Source: Gemmatimonadota bacterium
GTDB taxonomy: Bacteria; Gemmatimonadota; Gemmatimonadetes; Gemmatimonadales; GWC2-71-9
Length of the DNA: 5,760 nt
Direction: 5' to 3'
Assembly (NCBI GenBank): GCA_003220855.1
Contig: QHTP01000155.1
Span: forward strand, 1 to 5,760
Both the position numbers and the translations under genes were made by a program. How positions within the stretch are numbered: the first letter of the stretch is position 1; each line of letters opens with the position of its first letter. This document shows, one piece after another, positions 1-4,785 of the stretch. The notes under the pieces are model-generated. The model was not told where the DNA came from, made no database searches, and saw only the letters and a program-made list of their open reading frames with translations.

Positions 1-891
1 CAAGTGGACCAGGGAGTCCACGTACGCGGGAGGCGTCACCGACGAGTTGTCCAGCGCCCGCGCCACGGCCCCGGCGCCGATCGGCGCCACCGCGAAGTTG
101 GGAAGCTCGAGCGGCGAGTCGGCGGAGACGAACGTGTCGATCGCGTGGACGCGGCGGGGAGCGGTGCCGAGCGCCGCGGCCGCCACGCCCGCACCCTCGA
201 GCCCGATTTCCTCCCGCACGCTCCAGATGAAGATCACCTGATGCTTCAAGGCCGCGCGGTCCAGGTGTCGCAGCGCGAGAATCTGGGCGGCGTCGCCCAC
301 GCGGTCGTCGAACGAACGGCCGGTGGCTCGGGTGCCTGCCAGGCGGACGAACTGCTTGGGCATGGTTACCGTCGCCCCGGGGCTGACGCCCCGGGCCAGG
401 GCGCCTGCCCGCGAGGTCGCACCCACGTCCACACGCAACGGGGGCGCCGTGTGGTGGGTGAAGCCGGAATCGCGCGGCATGAACACGCCGGCCACGTCGC
501 CCTTGTCGGTATGCACCAGCGCCGGCTGGGCCTCGAACAGCGACGCGATGAAGCCGCCGCGGGGCTCGAGCTCGAGCGAGCCGTCGTCGCGGACGGCGGT
601 CACCCGGAATCCGATCTCGTCCATGTGCGCCACGAACACGATCAGCGGATTCCCCTGACCGAGGCGTACCCACAGGTTGCCCGCGGTGTCGGTCTCGCTC
701 TTGGCCCACGCCGGCAGCAGCCGCTTCACCAACTCCCGCACCGGGCCCTCCGCGCCGGAGACGCCGTAGGAGTCGATCAGCGGAGACAACACCGATTGGG
801 ATTCGGAAATACCGGACGGATCTTGGGCGGCGAGACGGTGAGACGCATAGGCGATCAGCAGCAGCACCCCCGCGGCCCGAACCGTCCTCAT
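1..891 (-). CDS. Secreted M42-family (TET-like) metallo-aminopeptidase, C-terminus cut by window edge
   Basis: The first 297 codons are present and the frame is still open at position 1. M42 enzymes are di-metal aminopeptidases that trim peptides, usually as large tetrahedral oligomers. Residues 1-23 form a signal peptide: basic MRTVR, a hydrophobic stretch around VLLLIAYA, and likely cleavage near LAAQ, so the enzyme should be exported. M42 landmarks follow in order: the N-terminal SGAEGPVR motif (45-52), HMDEIGF with metal-ligand H89, the inserted domain (about 95-185), FDDRVGD with D195/D196, and REEIGLEGA with E227/E228, the expected catalytic base and metal ligand. HAIDTFVSADSP (D252, D258) supplies the next ligand. 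The last expected His ligand would lie beyond the window. The ATG overlaps the upstream TGA as ATGA and is preceded by GGAGGGGAG. The upstream gene is a degenerate paralogue. The family is confident; substrate and oligomeric state are not readable from sequence. Confidence 0.9.
   Translation of the reverse strand, partial: MRTVRAAGVLLLIAYASHRLAAQDPSGISESQSVLSPLIDSYGVSGAEGPVRELVKRLLPAWAKSETDTAGNLWVRLGQGNPLIVFVAHMDEIGFRVTAVRDDGSLELEPRGGFIASLFEAQPALVHTDKGDVAGVFMPRDSGFTHHTAPPLRVDVGATSRAGALARGVSPGATVTMPKQFVRLAGTRATGRSFDDRVGDAAQILALRHLDRAALKHQVIFIWSVREEIGLEGAGVAAAALGTAPRRVHAIDTFVSADSPLELPNFAVAPIGAGAVARALDNSSVTPPAYVDSLVHL
376..395 (-). repeat. 8-bp G/C hairpin with tetraloop inside the M42 peptidase gene
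   Basis: On the coding strand CCCGGGGC, loop GTCA, GCCCCGGG: a perfect 8-bp stem. It lies in coding DNA for RGVSPGA in the inserted domain. In such GC-rich DNA it may be chance; no role is assigned. Confidence 0.4.
823..867 (-). repeat. Signal-peptide DNA shared with the upstream paralogue (copy 2)
   Basis: These 45 bases encode VLLLIAYASHRLAAQ (residues 9-23) and match 1689-1733 at 38 of 45 positions without gaps. They retain two degenerate copies of the 8-bp repeat core (CGTCT). Confidence 0.75.
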
Positions 892-1733
892 CTCCCCTCC
901 ATCCAGGTCACGAGTTGTTTGACGAGTGCGTCCGCGTCTCCCAGGGCCACCGTCTCCACCGCCGTATCCGTGTAGCGCGTGGTCAGGCTCGCGGTCTTGA
1001 TGTCGTCGAACGGCCCGAGCAGCGCCTTGACGCTCGCGAGGCCGGCGTTGCCGGTGTACAGGCTCCGTACCGTCAAGGCTACGACGACCGTTCCGTTCAC
1101 TTTGGGCTTGGTCTGTACCGCGGCGACGAGCGCCGCGCACGCGGCGCGCCGCCCGGCGCCGGGCGCAGCCAGGAGTCGGTCGCCGTAGGGGAGTGGCCGC
1201 TTGGCGAGCGAGACCGGCGCGAGCACGTCGACGCCGAGCGCCCGTGCGTCGGCGGCCGTGGCGGCGCCCACGTCCACGTAGGCGTTGTCGACGGTGAAGA
1301 CCGGGTCGGGCGCGCCGCTCCCGACCCGGCCGCGCGTCAAGTGCGTCGACTTGACGGCGACCACGCCCGGCACCGCGCCCTTCGTGCCGAAGACGGTCAC
1401 ACGGTGACCCTCGAGCTGCTGGTCGAACAATGGATACGTCGTGGGCGCGCCCACCCGGCGCAACAGCACGTATCCGTCGCCCGTGATGTTGCCGACGACG
1501 TAGCCGAGCTCGTCGAGCGGGCATTGCACCAGGCGCTTGGGAGCGCCCTGACCGATGGTGAGCGTGACGTTGCCGGCGCGATCGCGGGTGCTGCCGGGGA
1601 GCAGGCCGAGCAGCGAATCGGTCATCGCCTGTTCGAGCCCGGTGACGGCGGTCATGTTTCCGAGCCGAATCGCGAGCGGGTCGACGGATTGGGCGGTGAG
1701 ACGGTTAGACGGATAGACGGTCAGAAGAAGCAC
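888..1733 (-). CDS. Secreted M42-like pseudo-peptidase lacking metal ligands
   Basis: This 281-residue protein (GTG start) aligns along its length with the M42 gene that follows it. Shared landmarks are a TAVTGLEQ-type N-terminal motif, DRAGNV (51-56), LDELGYVV (73-80) and the inserted domain with VKSTHL (127-132) and AYVDVGA (151-157). The catalytic positions are replaced. The His of HMDE is P72 (CPLDELG), DDR is G194-R195-R196, and the Glu pair is S224-L225; no clear C-terminal Asp/His ligands are visible. It is probably not an active di-metal peptidase and may be a structural partner, but that is inference. The ORF is undisturbed, so it is not called a pseudogene. The GTG is chosen because its frame gives MLLLTVYPSNRLTAQ, which matches the paralogue's leader. 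That leader lacks a basic n-region, so the start is uncertain; the next candidate is M27. It lies 40 bp after purN and overlaps the next gene by 4 bp. Confidence 0.75.
   Translation of the reverse strand: MLLLTVYPSNRLTAQSVDPLAIRLGNMTAVTGLEQAMTDSLLGLLPGSTRDRAGNVTLTIGQGAPKRLVQCPLDELGYVVGNITGDGYVLLRRVGAPTTYPLFDQQLEGHRVTVFGTKGAVPGVVAVKSTHLTRGRVGSGAPDPVFTVDNAYVDVGAATAADARALGVDVLAPVSLAKRPLPYGDRLLAAPGAGRRAACAALVAAVQTKPKVNGTVVVALTVRSLYTGNAGLASVKALLGPFDDIKTASLTTRYTDTAVETVALGDADALVKQLVTWMEGR
892..900 (-). promoter_or_regulatory. Shine-Dalgarno GGAGGGGAG before the intact M42 peptidase gene
   Basis: The purine-rich GGAGGGGAG directly precedes the ATG at 891. It lies inside the last codons of the upstream M42-like gene (encoding part of WMEGR). 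It supports the chosen start and suggests independent ribosome entry in addition to ATGA coupling. Confidence 0.65.
1689..1733 (-). repeat. Signal-peptide DNA shared with the downstream paralogue (copy 1)
   Basis: These 45 bases encode MLLLTVYPSNRLTAQ of the M42-like protein, read from the GTG, and match 823-867 at 38 of 45 positions. The inverted 8-bp array at 1698-1721 lies inside this block. Confidence 0.75.
1698..1721 (-). repeat. Three inverted 8-bp units (ACCGTCTA) inside signal-peptide codons
   Basis: On the coding strand the array reads ACCGTCTA, TCCGTCTA, ACCGTCTC and encodes most of TVYPSNRLT in the leader of the M42-like protein. It is the inverted partner of the array at 1753-1776. 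Because 8 is not a multiple of 3, three units make exactly eight codons. Confidence 0.85.
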
Positions 1734-1744
1734 AGCATGTGCCG

Positions 1745-1750
1745 CTCCTC
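1745..1750 (-). promoter_or_regulatory. Shine-Dalgarno GAGGAG for the M42-like gene
   Basis: GAGGAG lies 6 nt before an ATG (1738-1736) and 11 nt before the in-frame GTG (1733-1731). The ATG is out of frame and gives only MLCFF then TGA, so the GTG is taken as the gene start although the spacing favours the ATG. This is one of the two clear Shine-Dalgarno sequences in the window. Confidence 0.6.
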
Positions 1751-1752
1751 GA

Positions 1753-1776
1753 GCCGTCCAACCGTCTAACCGTCTA
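1753..1776 (-). repeat. Three tandem 8-bp units (TAGACGGT) starting at the purN stop codon
   Basis: On the coding (minus) strand the array reads TAGACGGT, TAGACGGT, TGGACGGC. The first TAG is the purN stop codon. The array occupies the upstream half of the purN / M42-like gap and is the reverse complement, with few differences, of the array at 1698-1721. Confidence 0.85.
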
Positions 1777-2424
1777 CCCGTTTTCTGAGAGCGTGATCTC
1801 AATCTCGTCCCCCGTGCCGAAGGCCGAACCTTTCGCGGAGAGCCGCACCGGCCGCTCCGGCACCCCCAGTCGCGCCAGCGCCAGCACCGCGGCGGGCAAC
1901 AGGCGATGCTCCACCTCGAGCACGCGCGCGGCGAGAGAGTCGGGCGTGTCGTCGGCGCGCACCGGCACCGGCCATTGCGCCAGGATCGGGCCCCGGTCGT
2001 ACTCCTCGTCGACGTAGTGCACCGTCGCGCCCGACAGCGCCGCGCCGCTCGCGAGCACCGCCTCGTGGACGCGGCGTCCATACATCCCATCGCCGCCGAA
2101 TGCCGGGAGCAACGCCGGATGGATATTAATCACGCGCCAGCGAAATCGCGCCACCGTCGCGGGCGGGACGCGCTTCAAGTATCCCGCGAGGACGACGAGG
2201 CCGGCGTCGCCCACGGCCCGGACGAGCTCGGCCGGGTCCGCCGGATCGGTCAGCACCTCCACGGGCACGCCGGCGCGGCGCGCCCGCTCCAGCGCCGCCG
2301 CGTCGCCACGGCTCGACACGACGCGCGCGATGCGCGCCGCCGCGCCCCCCCCCAGGGCGTCGAGCAGCGCCTGGAGATTCGTCCCGCCGCCCGACACCAG
2401 CACCGCCACGGGAACCGGCGTCAC
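1774..2424 (-). CDS. purN: Phosphoribosylglycinamide formyltransferase (GAR transformylase)
   Basis: PurN transfers the formyl group of 10-formyltetrahydrofolate to glycinamide ribonucleotide, the third step of de novo purine synthesis, in the cytoplasm. The 216-residue product has the usual family length. It opens with a beta strand and the phosphate-binding loop VSGGGTNLQ (10-18). GYLKRV (81-86) matches the family's YMK-type segment. NIHPALLPAFGG (100-111) carries the catalytic Asn100 and His102, and VDEEYDRGPI (138-147) carries the catalytic-type Asp143. The GTG start at 2424 is chosen because it overlaps the upstream stop as GTGA and places SGGGTNL at the expected distance from the N-terminus. 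The long open frame upstream of it is only read-through of another frame. No Shine-Dalgarno sequence is visible, so translation is probably coupled to the PPC gene. A G9 tract encodes L24-G27. The TAG stop is the first trinucleotide of the 8-bp repeat array at 1753-1776. Confidence 0.95.
   Translation of the reverse strand: MTPVPVAVLVSGGGTNLQALLDALGGGAAARIARVVSSRGDAAALERARRAGVPVEVLTDPADPAELVRAVGDAGLVVLAGYLKRVPPATVARFRWRVINIHPALLPAFGGDGMYGRRVHEAVLASGAALSGATVHYVDEEYDRGPILAQWPVPVRADDTPDSLAARVLEVEHRLLPAAVLALARLGVPERPVRLSAKGSAFGTGDEIEITLSENG
2345..2353 (-). repeat. G9 homopolymer in purN
   Basis: Nine consecutive G on the coding strand encode the end of L24 and G25-G27, just after the phosphate-binding loop helix. 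Downstream PurN motifs remain in frame. Confidence 0.9.
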
Positions 2425-2846
2425 CGCGTGCAGGGGGCAAGCGCGGCGGGCTTGGGGCCCGCGGTCACGGTCAGGGTGAACGCGCCGGTCGCGCGGCGCT
2501 CGCTGCTGGTCGCCACGATGAGATAATCCCCGGGGGCGGGGAACCGTATCGTGAGGCGCGCGTTGCAGCGGCCTCCCGAGTCGTCGTCCTGCTGCGGCTT
2601 CGTGCTCCCGGGCCCGAGCAGGAAGAGGTAGGCGTCGAACGCACTGGACGCGAGGTCGATCGTCACCGTCTCTCCTGCGCGGCCGCGCAGCTGCCATTGC
2701 TGCGCGTAGGTGCTTTCGGCTGGGAGCACCAAATCGTGTCGCGTGAGGGAGTCGCGCACCGTATCGCCCACGGCGATCGTGCCGCGCGGTCGTCCCTGCG
2801 CGGCGAGCACGACCACCAGTATCCCGATCCGTCGCCAGGGCTCCAT
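2421..2846 (-). CDS. Small secreted protein with a PPC-like (pre-peptidase C-terminal) beta domain
   Basis: The 141-residue product starts with a short signal peptide: MEPWRR, hydrophobic IGILVVVLAA, and likely cleavage around AQG (16-18). The rest, about 26-130, reads like a single PPC domain. It shows GDTVRDSLTRHD, an AQQWQLRGRAGETVTIDL strand pair, then SSAFDAYLFLLGPG (67-80), an acidic QQDDDSGG loop (85-92), and FPAPGDYLIVATSS before GAFTLTVTAG (121-130). PPC domains are usually C-terminal appendages of secreted peptidases and rarely stand alone, as here. C94 and C139 could pair in the periplasm, which is speculative. The ATG at 2846 lies 21 bp after the gmhB stop, and a perfect hairpin fills that gap, leaving no visible Shine-Dalgarno sequence. 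The gene overlaps purN by 4 bp. No catalytic motif is seen, so the role is unknown; binding or stabilising an envelope partner is a guess. Confidence 0.8.
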   Translation of the reverse strand: MEPWRRIGILVVVLAAQGRPRGTIAVGDTVRDSLTRHDLVLPAESTYAQQWQLRGRAGETVTIDLASSAFDAYLFLLGPGSTKPQQDDDSGGRCNARLTIRFPAPGDYLIVATSSERRATGAFTLTVTAGPKPAALAPCTR

Positions 2847-2847
2847 G

Positions 2848-2868
2848 GCGCCCGCAATCTGCGGGCGC
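2848..2868 (-). repeat. Perfect 9-bp hairpin filling the gmhB / PPC junction
   Basis: On the coding strand GCGCCCGCA, loop GAT, TGCGGGCGC. The 5' arm begins at the last base of the gmhB TAG stop and the 3' arm ends 1 nt before the PPC ATG. Almost all G/C, with no U-run, so it is not a canonical terminator. It occupies the place where a ribosome-binding site would be. Confidence 0.75.
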
Positions 2869-3431
2869 TAGCCGCCGCGCACAATCTCCGCCGCCGCAGC
2901 CGCGAGGTCCGAGACGACCGGAAAGCCGAGGGCCCGCGCGGCGGCGACATGCTCGCCGCCCCGCCCGGTGGACACGAGCATCCCGTGCCCCCCCCCCAGC
3001 ACGCGCGCCGGCTCGATGTCGCTCACCCGGTCGCCCACCCAGTAACAGTGCGCCAGGTCCAGGTCGAGCTCGACGGCGGCATCGCGGAACAGCCGCAGGC
3101 CAGGTTTTCGGCAGTCGCACGGTCCCGTGACGTCGGGGTGATGCGGGCAGAAGTACGCGCCATCGAGTCGGGCGCCGTGCGCCGCCAGGAGCTCCACCAG
3201 GCGGCGTTGCACCGCGGCGTACGCGGCCGCGTCGTACACGCCGCGCGCGATGCCCGACTGATTCGAGACGGTCACCACGAGCCATCCCGCGTCATTCAGA
3301 CGGCGGATGGCGGCCGCCGCGCCGGGCAAGAGACGCACCTCGCCCGGCTCGTGCAGGAATCCCGGATCTTCCACGATGGTTCCGTCCCGGTCGAGAAATA
3401 CGGCGCGGTGACCGGAGTGCGGCTCAGCCAT
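2868..3431 (-). CDS. gmhB: D-glycero-D-manno-heptose 1,7-bisphosphate 7-phosphatase (GmhB-type HAD phosphatase)
   Basis: GmhB removes the 7-phosphate of heptose 1,7-bisphosphate on the way to nucleotide-activated heptose for lipopolysaccharide core or glycan synthesis. The 187 residues carry all HAD motifs: FLDRDGT with nucleophile D14 and acid/base D16, VSNQSGIARG (55-64), CRKPG with K109, and VGDRVSDIE with D134 and D138. The zinc-loop signature is C95-P-H97 and C105-D-C107, with only seven residues between H97 and C105, shorter than in E. coli GmhB. HisB-type histidinol-phosphatase shares this fold, but no histidine-pathway gene is nearby, so GmhB is preferred. Whether the alpha or beta anomer is used cannot be read. 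The ATG overlaps the selA stop by 8 bp with no visible Shine-Dalgarno sequence, suggesting coupling. A G10 tract encodes the end of L145 and G146-G148. The stop is TAG. Confidence 0.9.
   Translation of the reverse strand: MAEPHSGHRAVFLDRDGTIVEDPGFLHEPGEVRLLPGAAAAIRRLNDAGWLVVTVSNQSGIARGVYDAAAYAAVQRRLVELLAAHGARLDGAYFCPHHPDVTGPCDCRKPGLRLFRDAAVELDLDLAHCYWVGDRVSDIEPARVLGGGHGMLVSTGRGGEHVAAARALGFPVVSDLAAAAAEIVRGG
2988..2997 (-). repeat. G10 homopolymer in gmhB
   Basis: Ten consecutive G on the coding strand encode the end of L145 and G146-G148, between the last HAD motif (D134/D138) and the C-terminal helix. The flanking protein stays family-like in frame on both sides, so the assembled length is the in-frame state. 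Confidence 0.9.
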
Positions 3432-4785
3432 CGAGCGCGGACCGCACCGCGCGGGCGACCGTCTCGACCTGATCGGGGAAGATGGTGCGGGGATCGAGCA
3501 GCACGCGGTCGTCGCCGATGCGCGCGACGATGGGAGGGTCGCCGGCGCGGAGGCGTGCCGCCAGGGTGTCCGGGGTCAGGGGTCGGGGGCCGGGGGTCAG
3601 GCGAACGACCCAGCTCTTCAGTTTCGCTCCCGGAAACGAGCCGCCGCCGACCTCGGACTCACCTTCGACGAGCTCCGCACCGGCGCCTACGCCTCTCTGC
3701 AACGCCTCCCCCCGCCGACGTATTTCCGCGACGCTTTCAGTCAGCATCCGCAATACCGGAATCTCAGCGAGGGCTCGCTCGGGATCTCGATACAGCGCAA
3801 GCGTGGCCTCCAAGGCCGCGAGCGTCAGTTTGTCCGCCCGTACGGCTCGGGCGAGGGGATCGTTGCGGCACGCCTCGATCGCCGCCCGCGTGCCGAGCAG
3901 AATGCCCGCTTGGGGACCGCCGAGCAGCTTGTCGCCCGAGAACGTGACCGCGTCCATGCCGCTCGCGAGCGCCTGCGGCACGGTCGGCTCGCCCGTGAGC
4001 CCCCACGGCGCCAAGTCCACGAGCAGTCCGCTGCCGAGGTCGTACAAGCTGGTGACGCCGCGGGCGCGGCCCAGCGCCGCGATCTCCTGCGCCGGGACCT
4101 GGGCGGTGAAGCCGGTGACTTGGAAATTCGACTGGTGCACCTTGAGCAGCAGCTTGCTCGCCGGCGTGAGCGCGGTTTCGTAATCCTTGAGATGCGTGCG
4201 ATTCGTGGTTCCCACCTCGACCAGCGTGGCGCCCGATCGGGCCATGATGTCGGGGATGCGAAACGCACCCCCGATCTCCACCAGCTCGCCGCGTGAGACA
4301 ATCGCCTCGCCGCCCCGAGCCAGGGCCGAGAGCGCGACCAGCACCGCGCCGGCGGCGTTGTTCAACACGATCGCGTCTGCGGCGCCCGTCAGCTCCACGA
4401 GGAGGTCGCGACACAGCCCGTGGCGTGAGCCGCGCGCGCCCCGCGCGAGGTCGTATTCCAGATTGGCGTAGCCGGCACCGACGCGGGCCAGCGCGGCAAT
4501 CGCCGGTTGGGCGAGCGGAGCGCGGCCGAGATTGGTGTGCAACACGACGCCGGTGGCGTTGATCACCGGTCCGAGCGACAGAGCGGCGAGCCGCCGCACG
4601 CGCGACCGGATCGCCGCGCTCCAGCCTTCGGGCGGCGCGCTGCCGCCGTTGGCACGGGCGGCGTCGATGGTCTCCCGCACCGCGCGCACCACGAGACTCC
4701 GCGGCCCGGTCGCCGCGAGCGCCGCGACGTCGGGGTCGGCGAGCAGCGCATCCACGGCGGGCAGGCGGCGACGCGGGTCGGTCAT
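3424..4785 (-). CDS. selA: L-seryl-tRNA(Sec) selenium transferase
   Basis: SelA is a PLP enzyme that converts Ser-tRNA(Sec) to Sec-tRNA(Sec) with selenophosphate, in the cytoplasm, as a decamer. The product is 453 residues, close to the family norm of about 460. Motifs in order: RRLPAVDALL (6-15) in the N-terminal tRNA-binding domain; INATGVVLHTNLGRAPL (75-91); YANLEYDLARGARGSR (106-121); the asparagine-rich LNNAAGAV (141-148), a slight change from the usual NNNAAAV; VGTTNRTHLKDY (191-202); HQSNF (217-221); and SGDKLLGGPQAG (283-294) with the PLP lysine K286. R88, D285, R313 and R316 match the phosphate-site residues known from the Aquifex enzyme, so it looks active. The ATG at 4785 overlaps the upstream TGA as ATGA, and the N-terminus begins where SelA normally does. 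The longer frame upstream is discarded. No selB, selD or tRNA-Sec gene is in the window. The C-terminal domain contains a Pro-rich TPGPRPLTPDT segment encoded by the G-tract motif. Confidence 0.95.
   Translation of the reverse strand: MTDPRRRLPAVDALLADPDVAALAATGPRSLVVRAVRETIDAARANGGSAPPEGWSAAIRSRVRRLAALSLGPVINATGVVLHTNLGRAPLAQPAIAALARVGAGYANLEYDLARGARGSRHGLCRDLLVELTGAADAIVLNNAAGAVLVALSALARGGEAIVSRGELVEIGGAFRIPDIMARSGATLVEVGTTNRTHLKDYETALTPASKLLLKVHQSNFQVTGFTAQVPAQEIAALGRARGVTSLYDLGSGLLVDLAPWGLTGEPTVPQALASGMDAVTFSGDKLLGGPQAGILLGTRAAIEACRNDPLARAVRADKLTLAALEATLALYRDPERALAEIPVLRMLTESVAEIRRRGEALQRGVGAGAELVEGESEVGGGSFPGAKLKSWVVRLTPGPRPLTPDTLAARLRAGDPPIVARIGDDRVLLDPRTIFPDQVETVARAVRSALDG
3572..3596 (+). 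other. G-quadruplex-type motif inside selA (template strand)
   Basis: The plus strand has four G runs of 4, 4, 5 and 5 separated by loops TCA, TC and CC, which fits the G3+ N1-7 quadruplex pattern. It is on the strand that templates selA mRNA and encodes the Pro-rich TPGPRPLTPDT segment of the C-terminal domain. Confidence 0.6.

Larger units (their letters stand above)
1698..1776 (-). promoter_or_regulatory. Potential long mRNA hairpin presenting the ribosome-binding site in its loop
   Basis: Pairing the two arrays in minus-strand RNA gives 24 opposed positions: 20 Watson-Crick pairs, one G-U pair and three mismatches (both ends and one central U-U). The 31-nt loop (1752-1722) contains GAGGAG, an ATG and the GTG start of the M42-like gene. 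No U-run follows, so it is not a standard terminator. A role in tuning translation or stabilising mRNA between purN and the peptidase genes is inference; the base pairing itself is read directly. Confidence 0.55.

Noticed and set aside
4..975. Plus-strand open frame of 323 codons
   Set aside because: It is antisense to the M42 peptidase gene, whose minus-strand product has clear motifs. Its translation is Arg/Gly/His-rich, as expected for shadows in GC-rich DNA.
1335..1356. 8-bp inverted repeat CGTCAAGT / ACTTGACG with a 6-nt loop
   Set aside because: It falls in codons for the family-conserved VKSTHL segment of the M42-like gene, so codon constraint is the simplest explanation.
1698..1776. 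Intrinsic terminator after purN
   Set aside because: The stem is long but the 3' arm lies inside the next coding region and no U-run follows.
1698..1776. CRISPR array
   Set aside because: Units are 8 bp, contiguous and inverted between blocks; there are no spacers of regular length.
1734..2090. Extension of the M42-like protein back into purN
   Set aside because: It overlaps conserved purN sequence in another frame. Leader similarity to the paralogue begins at the GTG, and no start codon exists between purN and the GTG in this frame.
2846..2870. gmhB and the PPC gene are in the same frame, separated by one TAG and seven codons: possible stop-codon read-through fusion
   Set aside because: GmhB ends at its normal length and the PPC ORF starts with its own ATG and signal peptide. 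A cytoplasmic enzyme fused to an internal signal would make little sense.
2425..3285. Open frame running into purN from within gmhB
   Set aside because: It is out of frame with gmhB and PPC, has no recognisable domain before the GTG at 2424, and is low-complexity Arg/Ala/Gly.
3482..4183. Plus-strand open frame of 233 codons
   Set aside because: It is antisense to selA, whose motifs are unambiguous on the minus strand.
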